Assembly: GCF_029873635.1 (NCBI RefSeq)
Contig: NC_080419.1
Span: 69,979,823-70,043,822, forward strand
Direction of reading: 5' to 3'
Source of the DNA: Malania oleifera
Taxonomy: Eukaryota > Streptophyta > Magnoliopsida > Santalales > Ximeniaceae
Length of the DNA: 64,000 bases
This document shows positions 12,250-23,093 of the stretch, piece by piece. A model generated the notes under the pieces. That model was given only the letters and a program-made list of their open reading frames with translations, was not told the DNA's origin and made no database searches. Within the stretch, counting starts at the first letter, position 1; every line of letters starts with the position of its first letter. A program made the translations under genes and the position numbers.

Positions 12250-12496
12250 CTATTGTTATGATCCATCTAGATTTTCCAAATCAGTGATATGGGAAGAGTA
12301 TAATCCCTATGTGACATCTTCCTTCGGGCTCTAGATCGTCACGAAAACAAAAGCCACTACAACTTCTAATTAAGGTGTAGATCGTTAGAATGACGTGTAT
12401 GCAGTTCATGTATAGCAAGATACCAAAGAGAATGTGTAAAGGGCCAAGGAAGCAAATGAAAAGATAGATGATTCTACGAAAACGACTTAAGAGGCA

Positions 12497-13830
12497 GTGA
12501 GGAGCAGAAGTGATAATTTTGTGTGGAATGACTGGTTTTGGCATTCTTTATTACCTAGAAGAATCTCAATGTGTTTATGGAGAGCCTGGTTTAGATGCTT
12601 GGTTGTAGATGATAGAATTCAGGGAAAAGAAATATCGATGACTTCGGCTTGTGATTGTTGCGCACAGAGAAGTCAGGAAAACATTGATCATATTCTTTCT
12701 TTAGGCGAGGTGGCTTTAGTGGTTTGGTGTCGGGTTAGTGTGGTGTTGGGGATTCCTTTCCAACGATCCCTTCCCTGGAAAAACAGAATGATAAATTGGT
12801 TCCATTATGCTCAAAAATCGTTTATTAAAGGTATTTTAATCGGGCTGATTCCGTGTTTGATTACATGGTGCCTCTGGAATCGAAGATGTAAAGCGAGAAT
12901 GGAAGAAGTTTATCAAAGTGCAGATCAGATGTGGAGAAGTGTTTGATTCTGGGTTAGTTTTATAGCTGAGAGCACCAATTCTTTTCAAAAATTGAAGAAG
13001 TCGGACATTATGATTTTGAATGAGTTTCAAATTAAGCATCAGGGAGTTTACGATAGGCCTGAAAAAAATATTTCGTGGGTTAAACCTCGAGCAGGGTAGA
13101 TAAAATTTAATTGTGATGGGAGCTGTAAGGGCAATCTGGGTACTTCAGGAGGTGGAGGATTTATTCGGGATTGCCATGGCATGGCAAAAGCGATTTTTCA
13201 AGATATTTTGGTATTGGTACGAATAATAGTGCGGAATTAAAAGTAATCAAGGAAGGAATTCGTTTGTGTAAATGATTGTATTATTTTAATGTGATTATTG
13301 AAAGTGACTCGTGAATTGTAGTTGATTGACTTCGGAAAGGTAGATGTACTTTATGATATCTTTAAGATTTTTGGGAGAAGCTCGTGGTGGAGTTAGAAGG
13401 AGTGAACGTCATGATGACATATCAATAAAGGGAAGATAATACTGTGGCTGATTTTCTTGTTAAAGAAGGAGAAATGAGAAACAATGTAATTTACGAAAAA
13501 CAACACCTTCTACCACGTTACCTGAAAGGTATTCTTCGGATGGATAGGTGGGGTCTCACTTCCATTCGTCGTTAGTTCAACTCTCAAGTTTTGTTTGGTG
13601 AATTTTGATTTGTTTATGGTTGTTTTTGTGTTTCTATTTTCTTTATTTGTTTTGTTTAGTTTTTTTGTCCTTGTTTGGTTAGTTGCTGGCGTTGTTTCTG
13701 GGAGGGTTTTATTTTATTTTTATATAATCTCTCTTTTGCTTATATTGTAACCACGGTATTCCTTCGTAAAAAAATTAGGGTTTATTAATAAATAAATTAA
13801 GGTGCCGCCCTCTTTTAGTAAAAAAAAAAA
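12497..13830 (+). mobile_element. 5'-truncated LINE: RT zinc-binding domain plus RNase H, with poly(A)
   Basis: An open frame at 12497-12946 contains FWHSLLPRRISMCLWRAWF and a later CDCC...H region. This matches the zinc-binding region that follows reverse transcriptase in plant L1-type LINEs. Downstream, after a TGA, come IKFNCDGSCKGN and, one frame over, GTNNSAELK and NVIIESDS, the landmarks of the RNase H domain these LINEs carry. REDNTVADFLVKEG closes it. The 3' end is GGTGCCGCCCTCTTTTAGT followed by an A run ending at 13830. The RT and endonuclease parts are missing. Frameshifts and stops make it non-functional. Confidence 0.85.
13746..13766 (+). repeat. 21-bp motif shared by LINE 3' region and Tekay 3' region
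   Basis: TGTAACCACGGTATTCC followed by TTCG here, and the same with TCCG at 61128-61148. The reverse of a close variant lies at 53861-53880 in the minus-strand Tekay copy. In all three it lies in non-coding sequence a short distance before the element's 3' end or LTR. Confidence 0.75.
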
Positions 13831-14338
13831 GTAAATCAAGACTTAGAATTTTGGATAAAAGTTTGCTTAACTTATGTCAGTAGCTTAAGGAAATTTATGG
13901 ATTATTAATGATTTCTACTAGGGCAGTTTTTAAGGGAGTCGGTGTTATTTTCAAAAGGCTATCTTTTTGTGCTCAAGTTTCCTATCATTTTTCATAAAGG
14001 ATTGTAAAAGTATTGAGAAAGTAATCAACAATGATCTTAGCATTGTGACACAAAACTTACCTTAACTCAACTATCAATGACTGTTCGCCTTCATTTTTTT
14101 ATCCTTTTCCTTTCGAGTTTCAAAAACAAACAATTTACAAGATGTTTAGAAAAATCATTGATATCAAGGATGTGATTTCAGAACACATGTTTTGGTGAAG
14201 CAGAAGAACTCATTGACAAGTTTTTGGCAAGTTCCTTAACAATTTTGGTAACTTTAATTGGGGTCTTAGAAAAATTAATGATTGGGTTACAAAGGTGGCA
14301 ATGCTAACTTTTTCATTAGAGTTTAGCAAAAAAAATGA

Positions 14339-14383
<45 letters not shown>

Positions 14384-14862
14384 TCTAACATTTTATACTA
14401 AAATGTTAATAAAGAGGGGTAGTTGTCAATGATTTTTTATTTTTTTTTGCCAAAAAAGTCTTAATCTAGCTGAAGAAATTAGAATTTAGGAAAAAAATAA
14501 AGAAAAATAATTAAACTTCCCACATGGCAATTGATTGGCCACTTATAGGCGGTTGATCGGTCCCCTAATTCCTTGCCTTTTCATGCATGCACTAAAGTTT
14601 TTTTTTATGCCATTTGCAAATGGTCAACCAGTCTCCTTGGTTGGTCAACTGATCTAATGTAAATTTGAATTTTGAATTCTTTTATTCTCATTGGTTGGTT
14701 GTTTGGTTGTGCCACATGCTCTAACAATTACCACGTGCCAAGCAGCGAATGAGGATGTTGATAGTTATTTTGGTTTGAATTTGAATTTTCAAAATTCAAA
14801 ATATAAAATTATTTTTCTCAATTTTGCATGGTCAATAAATCGACCACGCATGAGCCATTTAG

Positions 14863-15037
14863 GGTTCATATGGTCAATCTATGGTGTTGACCTTATAGGT
14901 CATTCTCATTTTTGATAATGACAAATACTCTTTGTATTTGATGACTTTCAAATTTGTGTGCAGGATTATACTAATTGGATCACATTGATAGCATGCAGCA
15001 ACTTGAAGAATTATGAAGACGCGATATATATATCATT
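14863..15037 (+). mobile_element. Copia LTR 5'-end fragment
   Basis: TGTTGACCTTATAGGTCATT at 14888 is the same LTR start as at 138 and 20823. Only about 150 bp follow before the duplicated segment begins at 15038. The same fragment/segment junction occurs at 20979/20980, so the two were duplicated together. Confidence 0.6.
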
Positions 15038-17634
15038 TGGTCACCACAAAGTCCAATCTTCACAACAACAAACATCTATCCACCATCAAAAGCCCTAACT
15101 CAATCAAAGGAAGTTAAAAAAAGGTAGTCCTTAGATGGTTATTTGAAAATAATAATAATAATAATAATAATGATAGTGATAAGAAAAAGGGCCGATCAAA
15201 TTATACTCCCATATAGAAAGCAACGCCCACAGGCCTCTTATCTTGTGAGCATGTCATCATCTAAATCGTTACATTCATTAAAAATCAATGAAAGAAGGCT
15301 TTCATTCAAACCATAGCTAGTTTTCATTTTAGAACTTTACTATCTGTAAATGCTCCAAGGCTGCATCCGGTGAAGATTTGATTTAGTTAGGGCCTGCAAT
15401 TTGCACCCATCTTGGATGGATCGTAAAATCTTGAAACAAGAAATAGAAATAAAAACCGATGACTTGTTTAGTCAATATTTTCAAATTAAAATTAATCAAA
15501 ATTTTAATAAAATACATGTTCATTTTGTCCTTGAATTAATTAGAATAATGAAAACTTAAATAACTAAAATTTAAAATATTATAAAAAACAAAAGCTAATA
15601 AATAACTTATGTTTCAATTTTCAAAGAACAACATTATTCAATGAAACATTTATAAAATAATAAGAAGTATTTTTTAAATATTAAAACTGAAGAAAATAGA
15701 AAACTAACGCCCAAAAGAAAACCAAAAGAGAGAGAAAAAAAAGAAAGAAATTGAAATTGTTGTCATTTCCCATTAAAGAGAAAATAAAAATCAATCAAAA
15801 CAATCCCCAAGCAAGTGGTAATTGACATGAGATTTGCTCCATCATCTTAACTAGTAAGGCCACCAACGAGCACCACCAAAAAGGCATTGCAACCTGCGGG
15901 CCCATAGCATTTGGTGCAGAAAGCAAAAGCTTGAATTTAAAAAATGAAATAAAACAAACCCACTCAAATATCTACAAATTCAAATTTATAAATGCCATAA
16001 AATTCTCCACACACCCTTCTTTATAAAATAAAATAAAATGAAATAAAAGAGAAAATGAAATTTTAATTTCACATATAAAAATTAAATGATAAATTTGATT
16101 CCATTCCCCAGTTCTATTTTATTCGTATATACTAGTCATATAGTAATAAAAATTAGGACGAAAGAAATTGATGTCTCTTGAGGTTTGCCAAAAAAAAAAA
16201 AAACATGTACCTTTTTTGAAGATTTAAAAATTCTATTGATCTCTCTAGAAGTTTCAAAAATGTCACATACTTAACTCTATTGTTATGATCCATCCAGATT
16301 TTCCAAATCAGTGATGTGGGAAGAGCATAATCCCTCTGTGACGTCTTCCTTTGGGCTCTAGATCGCCATGAAAACAAAAGCCATTGCAACTTCTAATTAA
16401 GGTGTAGATCGTTAGAATGACGTGTATGTGGTTCACGTATAGCAAGATTCCAAAGAGAATGTGTAAAGGGCCAAGGAAGTGAATGAAAAGATAAATGATT
16501 CTAAAAAAATGGCTTGGGAAGCAGTGAGGAGTAGAAGTGATAATTTTGTGTGAAATAGCTGTTTTGACATTCTTTATTGCCCGGAAGAATCTCAATGTGT
16601 TTATAGAGAGCTTTATTTAGATGCTTGATTGTAAATGATAGAATTAAGTCAAGACTTAGAATTTTGGATAAAAGTTTGCTTAACTGATGTTAGTAGCTTA
16701 AGGAAATTTATGGATTAAGGGCAGTTTTTAAAGGAGTAGGCGTTATTTACAAATGGCTATTTTTTTGTGCTCAAGTATCCTGTCATATTTCATAAAGGAT
16801 TGTAAAAGTATTGTCAAAGTAATCAATAATGATCTCAGCATTGTGACCCAAAACTTACCTTAACTCAGCTTCATTTTCTTATCCTTTTCCTTTGGAGTTC
16901 AAAAAACAAACAATTTACAAGATGTTTAGAAAAACCATTGATATCAAGGATGCGATTTCAAAAGACATGTTTCGGTGAAGCAGAAGAACTTATTGACAAG
17001 TTTTTGGCAAGTTCGTTAACAGTTTTGGTAACTTTAATTGGGGTCTTAGCAAAATTAATGATTGGGTTACAAAGGTGGCAATGCTAACTTTTTCATTAGA
17101 GTTTGGCAAACAAAAACAAAAAATGAAGATATTTTTATTTTTTTCTAACATTTTATACTAAAATGTTTGTAAAGAGGGGTAGTTGTCAATAATAATTTTT
17201 TTTTGTTTTTTGCCAAAAAAGTCTTAATCTAGCTGAAGAAATTAGAATTTAGGTCAAAAATAAAGAAGAATAAATAAATTTTCCACATGGCAATTGATTG
17301 GCCACTTATAGGCGGTTGATCGGTCCCCTATTTCCTTGCCTTTTCATGCATGCACTAAAGTTCTTTATGCCATTTGCAAATGGTCAACTAGTCTCCTAGG
17401 GCGGTCAATTGATCTAATGTAAATTTGAATTTTCAACTATTTTATTCTCATTGGTTGGTTGTTTGGCTGTGCCACATGCTCTAACAATTACCACGTGCCA
17501 GGCATCGAATGAGGATGTTGATAATTAATTGTTGATAGTTATTTTGGTTTGAATTTGAATTTTCAAAATTCAAAATATAAAATTATTTCTCTCAATTTTG
17601 CATGGTCAATAAATCTACCATGCATAAGCCATTT
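15038..17634. repeat. Composite duplicated segment, copy 2 (keeps two deletions and an empty LTR site)
   Basis: This aligns with 8288-10063 plus 12250-14862. It lacks the solo LTR: the empty site reads ...CTCTATTGTTATGATCC near 16277-16290. About 440 bp near 15425 is missing, and about 1.2 kb of LINE sequence is missing at about 16645. No gene is called; the minus frames at 16153-16389 and 16308-16595 show no reliable domain. Confidence 0.75.
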
Positions 17635-18206
17635 TGTAGTACGCCTTGAAAGTGGAAAGAGAGAAGAATTGTAGAGACTTAGAGGATTTTTATGCATGCT
17701 TGGAGGAGATCTTTTAGTCTTGAGTTTCCATCATTTTTTCTCATTTTTTTTCCATAGTTCCATTCATTCCATCTTTTCATATCTCTTAAGTGATTCTTCC
17801 GCTCTGATCCACGTTTAAAAGCAATCTTCAAGTTACTCCTACATCATTTTATTTGATTCATTAGCATGTCATTGTTGTTTTATTGCATATTTGAGAATAT
17901 GAATTGGCATGATTGAGTTTACATAATTCTTATGTATTTATGTTGATTTTGAGTGATAGCATGTCATCTAGAATCAATTTAGAGTAGGATTGTATTTTGA
18001 ATTCAATAAATACAAAGTTTTAATATAATTGAGCATGCATACATGTAGTTGACTGCCCTTCTAGGGAAAATCAACTAGTTTGGTTATTCTCGTGTGATTT
18101 TCTTGAAATGTTGCATTGTTTATGTGTTGTATGATGAGATTTTTCGAGTCTTCTGATAATGTTTGGCGTCAGTTTTATGAATTTTCTCTTTAAAAAATCA
18201 AAAAAT
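17635..18206. repeat. Dispersed non-coding repeat block, copy 2
   Basis: Matches 3064-3660 and contains no gene. It joins the end of duplicated segment copy 2 to the copia LTR block that starts near 18207. Confidence 0.55.
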
Positions 18207-18520
18207 CAATATTTCTTTTCAAAAGAAAGAGTATGGAAATTATGGCTTTGATCTTTTGAAAGAGAGTATAAGAGATAGGAAAGAATCAAGGAATAATGAA
18301 ATATCTTTCAATATAATTCTCTAACCATTTCAAAGGTGTTTGGGCAAGTATTTATAAGCATTTTGGAGATATGGCCATTAGGTGACCGTTGGGTATTAAA
18401 ATAATATTTTAATTTGATTTTTTTTTTTACCGTTATTGCCTCAAAATTTGAATTGCCCGAGAGGTCCAGTGACGGACCAAAGGGCGATTTCCATTTTCGC
18501 GAGCTTCGGTCTGCCGGGCA

Positions 18521-20189
18521 TGTGACAACCCAAAAAATTTCATTTAAAATTTCTCTGATACCACCTAAAAAGACCTGAATATTTCATATAGCGGAAGACC
18601 TCCATGATAATTACTAGAGTACTAAATTATCCCAATACAACAATAATATCATTTCCAACATCACAATTTACATATCCCTAAAAAATAGTCTAAATACATC
18701 AAAAATATAATTTAATTAAATATCTATTCTAAATAGAACCTTCTATCCCACTCACGCTTCCGCTACGCTACTCTGATTTTGGCTAATCTTCTCATGGCAT
18801 CTAAAAAATGTTATATATACTCATGGGGCGAGACACCTCTTAGTGAGAAGAAATAGATTATTATCAGTGTGTGGCAACATGAGTTTTTAATATATCATAA
18901 ACATATCCTTTATACAATTAACTTTTTACCGATAAATCAATTAAAGCTGAACTCACACATATATATCTGAGGAAACATAATTTTCTCAAAACATACTTTA
19001 GTTTAATAATTTCTCTGTGTATGTAAATCATTATATATATATATATACACACACACATACATACATATATACATGGAAACTTCCCTAGGACATTCATATA
19101 TCTTGTTATGTAATAACCCCACATGATCGGGTTGTGTGGCCCGAAGGCGAGACTTAGTTATGGTTGGCCTACCACTAGGCTAAGTCAAATTTAACGCGTC
19201 TGTAGTACGATTGGCCCACTACAACCTGGTCCGGACCCAAGGGTAGTCAACATCTCTTTGCAGACCCAATTGACTTCCATTACCAACACTCTCCCCGAGT
19301 AGTGTTGTTGCACTGACTATCATCATCATAGCTACGGTACCGTGCTCTCAATCTGAACTAGTCCATCAGGGTTTTTCCACCATATAATATATTTCATATA
19401 ATATAACTGTAACATAATTTCATTTTCATAATATTGTATGAAATCTGTCATATTCACAATTTATTTTGTATAAAATCATATCATATCATATCTCAGCACA
19501 CAGCCACAAAAAATTGGCACACAACCATCTGTACTCGGCACACAGCCTTATAAAATCGGCACACAACCATATGAAATCGGCACACAACCATTTGTACTCA
19601 ACACAACCATTTATACTCATATCATGATTCCAAAATTTTTAAAAACATTTTCTACAATCAGTGTATATATATAAATATATATATACTCATGCCACACAAT
19701 TTGAGTAATAATTCATAATTTAATAATTGCTTGGAAAGTACATACATTTTACTAAAAATAAAATGGATCATCATCTGCTAGGGTTTAATCAACTCAATAT
19801 ACTCATTTTCCCAAAAATATACTTATAACAATTATAATCCAAAAACCCCATTTTCATATACCAGAATACCCAGAAAAACATATAAATAATTTTTGTAACT
19901 ACATTTTATAATTTAATCAGTTAAGTTCCTGAAAATATCTGACATAATTTATTCCCCTTACCTTAACCCTGAAGTGGTGCCTACGACGTCCCAACAACGA
20001 ATCCACTCCAATTAAAGTGTTTAGGAGCAAAGTTGGGATCCAAATATAGTGTTTGTTTTTTGAGTTGACTTACAGACGGAGAAAAAGAGAGAGAGCTATG
20101 CCTGAGAGGGCCGGGGGCGCCGGGGGGGTTACATTCTGAAATCTAGAAGCTTCTTTAGAAGCATACTCATGTTACTTATACACACACAG

Positions 20190-20228
<39 letters not shown>

Positions 20229-20389
20229 ATAGATTATATTATAATATTATAGTATTATATTATTTAATTAATAATAATTATTATTTAATAAATAAAATAA
20301 TTAATTAATTTTAATTTAATTTAACTTAATTTAATTTTATATATATATATATATACATTTTTATGCATATTATTTTTGAGATCGTTATA
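18521..20389 (-). mobile_element. Ty3/gypsy solo LTR (1,869 bp), TSD GGGCA
   Basis: Left end TGTGACAACC, right end GATCGTTATA (degenerate from TCGTTACA). The duplication GGGCA lies at 18516-18520 and 20390-20394. The homologous empty site at about 6903-6915 lacks the insert. Minus orientation is shown by the GTGTGGCCCGAAGGC block at 19134, the reverse of the block in plus-strand LTRs. Unlike the 10064 copy it has no TCGTCGACGA array near its promoter end, but GC-rich sequence (20109-20127) and (CA)n(TA)n runs (20187-20228). It therefore belongs to a different subfamily. Confidence 0.88.
19495..19615. repeat. 21-bp minisatellite inside solo LTR
   Basis: Units of GGCACACA(A/G)CC plus 10 bp start at 19495, 19516, 19537, 19558 and 19579, an exact 21-bp period, with a degenerate sixth unit. 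It occupies the same relative place as other minisatellites in the related LTRs. Confidence 0.8.
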
Positions 20390-20830
20390 GGGCACATGAT
20401 CTAGTCTGCTGGATGAATAGTGCTGGTCGACTGGGCCATTTATGCATTGAAGAGGTCGGTCGACTGGGCACGTATACGAGTGTCATTTCTTTGGTCTGGT
20501 CAACTGGGCAATTAAGGCTTAAGGGCGACCAATCTACTGGGCCTTTGCAAATTACGAATTTAGCATTGTACTTGCTTTGGTCGACTAGCCCAAGTATAAC
20601 TATAGAGGGTCGATCCACTGGCCTTTATATGTAAAATCACATTTCAAGCTCTAAGGTTACTTTAATTGACTGGGCTTGATAGGGCGGTCGACTAGCCTCA
20701 ATAAAAGTGTGATTTTTGGTCTTGATTTTGATTTCAAAGATAGTCCAAACCTTTTGAGAAAATATTTAACTTTAAGTATAAAAGGTTCTCTTCAGTTTAA
20801 GGTTCCTATGGTCAATCTATGGTGTTGACC

Positions 20831-21353
20831 TTATAGGTTATTTTCGATTTTGATAATAACAAATATTCTTTATATTTGATGACTTTCAAGTTTGTGTGCA
20901 GGATCATACTAACTGGATCACATTGATAACATGCAGCAACTTGAAGAATTATGAAGACACGACATATATATATATCATTTGGTCACCACAAAGTCCAATC
21001 TTCACAACAACAAACATCCATCCACCATCAAAAGCCCTAACTCAATCAAAGGAAGCTAAGAAAAGATAGTCCTTGGATGGTTATTTGAAAATAATAATAA
21101 TAATAATAGTGATAAGAACAGGGTCGGTCAAATTATACTCGCATATAGAAAGCAACACCCACAAGCCTCTTATCTTATCAGCATGCCATAATCTAAATCG
21201 TTACATTCATTAAGAATTCATGAAAGAAGGCTTTCATTCAAACTATAGCTAGTTTTCATTTTAGAACTTTGCCATGCCATCTGTAAATGCTCCAAGGCTA
21301 CATCCGTGAAGATTTGATTTAGTTAGGGCCCGCAAATCTGCACCCATCTTGGA
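20831..21353. repeat. Copia LTR start plus composite segment copy 3 (truncated)
   Basis: TGTTGACCTTATAGGTTATT begins at 20823, and TGGTCACCACAAAG at 20980 starts the third copy of the duplicated segment. Similarity runs to about 21353 (CACCCATCTTGGA) and then stops. No gene is present. Confidence 0.7.
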
Positions 21354-22228
21354 AATATTTTAAATTTTTTTAAAATTATTATATTAAATTTTATTCAAAC
21401 TCATACAAATTTTCAATATAAAACAGAAAACACAGATCTCAAAAAAGATTTACAAATCCAAAAGAAAATATTGAAATACATAGGCCGTACACAAGACTCC
21501 CACTTTGAGTGAGAGGCCGCTCTCAAGAGCACCGGTACCGAGGCAGACACTTGCCATGGCAAGGCACAGCCTCTAAAATATTGAAATACGTATATAGAAA
21601 ATATATAACGAATATAGAATAAGAAAACGACGGACATTTCAATGTCGCGCGGTGTTTTAAAAGTCATATTTGAATAGCCATTAGTTAAGAGTTTACGAAA
21701 TCAGACCGCTCAACCAAAATCTAGGGTTTCAACTTTCAAGGTGCAGACGGGAATTGTACCCCTGTTTGGTTCTATTCTTATCGGTGATAATTCAACACAT
21801 TATTCATTTCTTTCAATAAAATATGCGCAAAAAAAATTGAAGGCTTCAATATTCTCGTTTCTAGGAAGCCAAAAAGCAAATTAGCAAAACAACAGTTTCT
21901 TAAGAAATTCGGCAATGGAGAGTGTAGATCGAGGTAAGAAATCTCACTAGTATTATAATAAATAAAAATCCCAAGCCAAACGAAATATTTCAACAAACAT
22001 TAACAGATCTGTGCATCAAAACAGAGTATATCATAAATCCTCCATCAATACCACTACAGAGCACTAGAACCGTAAAAAAGCAAAGATCCAAACTACCAAC
22101 AAACCATTCACACACATACATCCCTAAAAGAAGTCTCTCAACGCTCTCATCTCTATACTATGCACAGTGCGATCTCCACCAAGTAACGAAGAAGCGCAAG
22201 CGCGTCATCAGAAAACGAGATCGAGACT
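21354..22228. other. Low-copy interval, 3' side of the AG-peptide gene
   Basis: I see no transposon hallmark except the short insertion at 21480-21574. The last few hundred bases probably include the 3' untranslated region of the neighbouring minus-strand gene. AATAAA-like signals cannot be pinned down. Confidence 0.4.
21480..21574. mobile_element. 95-bp GC-rich insertion flanked by a 15-bp duplication
   Basis: AAAATATTGAAATAC occurs at 21465-21479 and again at 21575-21589, flanking a 95-bp GC-rich sequence in very AT-rich surroundings. The insert contains two short palindromes, CGGTACCG and TTGCCATGGCAA. A long perfect target duplication fits LINE-mediated retroposition of a short RNA, such as a SINE or processed transcript. 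There is no poly(A) tail and I do not recognise the sequence. Confidence 0.55.
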
Positions 22229-22432
22229 TCACATCTTGTGCGCAGATGCGAACAGGAAGGCTACGACGGAAAAGAGAACAGATGCAGCGAAAGACGGCGT
22301 AATCGCTCCGGCGGAGGCCTGCGGGCTGGGCGCAGGGCCCTCAGCGGCATAGGCAGCATTTAAGAGAGCGAAAGCGTAAACGAAGATTGCAAACAGCGTG
22401 ATCGGGGAAGACATGGCCAGAGAAGTCGACAT
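22229..22432 (-). CDS. Arabinogalactan peptide (AG-peptide), GPI-anchored
   Basis: This 67-residue protein has the classical AG-peptide layout. Residues 1-29 form a signal peptide with core ITLFAIFVYAFALL and likely cleavage after AAYA. A very short mature region follows, AEGPAPSPQASAG, with the Ala-Pro/Ser-Pro dipeptides that are hydroxylated and O-glycosylated. The C-terminus (about 47-64, SFAASVLFSVVAFLFASA) is a hydrophobic GPI-attachment signal. The product should be a cell-surface proteoglycan peptide at the plasma membrane/wall interface. The ATG at 22430-22432 was chosen because the frame further upstream has no ATG and encodes no signal peptide; a second ATG (22412-22414) six codons downstream is also possible. 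It is intronless, with GC content above its surroundings. The exact AGP paralogue is not assigned. Confidence 0.85.
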   Translation of the reverse strand: MSTSLAMSSPITLFAIFVYAFALLNAAYAAEGPAPSPQASAGAITPSFAASVLFSVVAFLFASAHKM

Positions 22433-22499
22433 TGCTGTGCTGTTACCGTTAGGGTTTGATGGGAGTGGACTGAAAGTTGAAATGGATGCATTGAGAAAA

Positions 22500-22507
22500 C
22501 TTATAGG
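22500..22507 (-). promoter_or_regulatory. Probable TATA box of the AG-peptide gene
   Basis: The minus strand reads CCTATAAG about 70 bp upstream of the chosen ATG, a suitable distance for a short 5' leader. The AT content is not otherwise high here, which makes a chance match less likely. Confidence 0.5.
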
Positions 22508-22619
22508 CGGAGAAAGGGAAATTCGGGCATGCTGCACGGATGATGGTAGCGTAGGGTAGCTGCCCAGATTTACAGCTGGCTGGCTATCAGCTGGATGACA
22601 GCTGTACCATGTGGGCCCA

Positions 22620-23093
22620 TTGCTCTTTTGAATGATTCCACGACAAGGGTCAAGATCACAGCCCTGTGACTCCCGCGATCACACTCACACAAACTATTAT
22701 TCCTTTTTTTTTTTTTTTTGGTTGTTTGTCAGAAAACGCTTTGTTTAATTTAACTTCATTTATTTATTGCTTCCAACGTTTATTTTTACAAATAATTTTG
22801 AAAATAAGAGTATATTGCAACACAAAATAAATGAGAAAGGAACACCATATAAGTATTTATAGTAGAGAATCCATGTTATATACGGATTATGATTTTAAAA
22901 ATTAATCGTAAATAAAAATTATAAAAATATAAAATATTAATTCTATATTAAATCACAAAATTTAACCATGTTGTTATGTATAAACCTAAATATCTTAAAT
23001 GTTTAGTTGTTTTTTTAACAATAATGTTACAATTTTGAAATTGTCCAATAAATCTATAATTGACTAATCTAATTAATAATTTGTGTTGGCAAG
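22620..23093. other. AT-rich intergenic sequence, nothing recognised
   Basis: Upstream of the AG-peptide gene the sequence becomes AT-rich, with a T tract at 22705-22720. No gene, RNA or element border is visible until the LTR start at 23094. Confidence 0.4.

Larger units (their letters stand above)
12250..14862. repeat. Composite duplicated segment, copy 1, right part
   Basis: This continues the segment interrupted by the solo LTR and matches 16282-17634. It includes the LINE fragment at 12497-13830, of which copy 2 keeps only the first part. From 13837 on the two copies align closely, apart from a (TA)n run at 14340-14380 in copy 1. The end near 14862 is where copy 2 continues into a different block. 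Confidence 0.7.
18207..20830 (-). mobile_element. Copia LTR block (copy of 6598-7330), split by a solo LTR
   Basis: 18207-18520 and 20390-20830 together align with 6598-7330: the same TATA region, the same GGTCGAC-type array and the same right flank. The interruption is the solo LTR at 18521-20389. The stretch 20400-20700 holds several degenerate GGTCGACTGG-type units. Confidence 0.7.

Noticed and set aside
12281..12544. 87-codon minus frame, and its copy at 16308-16595
   Set aside because: Antisense to the LINE side; part looks like LIWKIWMDHNNRV of LINE tails, but too little is conserved to call a second LINE.
19495..19615. Regular 21-bp repeats that could suggest a CRISPR-like array
   Set aside because: Units are contiguous minisatellite repeats inside a plant LTR, with no unique spacers and no cas genes.
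22229..22537. Longer 102-residue version of the AG-peptide
   Set aside because: The upstream extension has no ATG start and would place the signal peptide internally; the 67-residue form fits the family.
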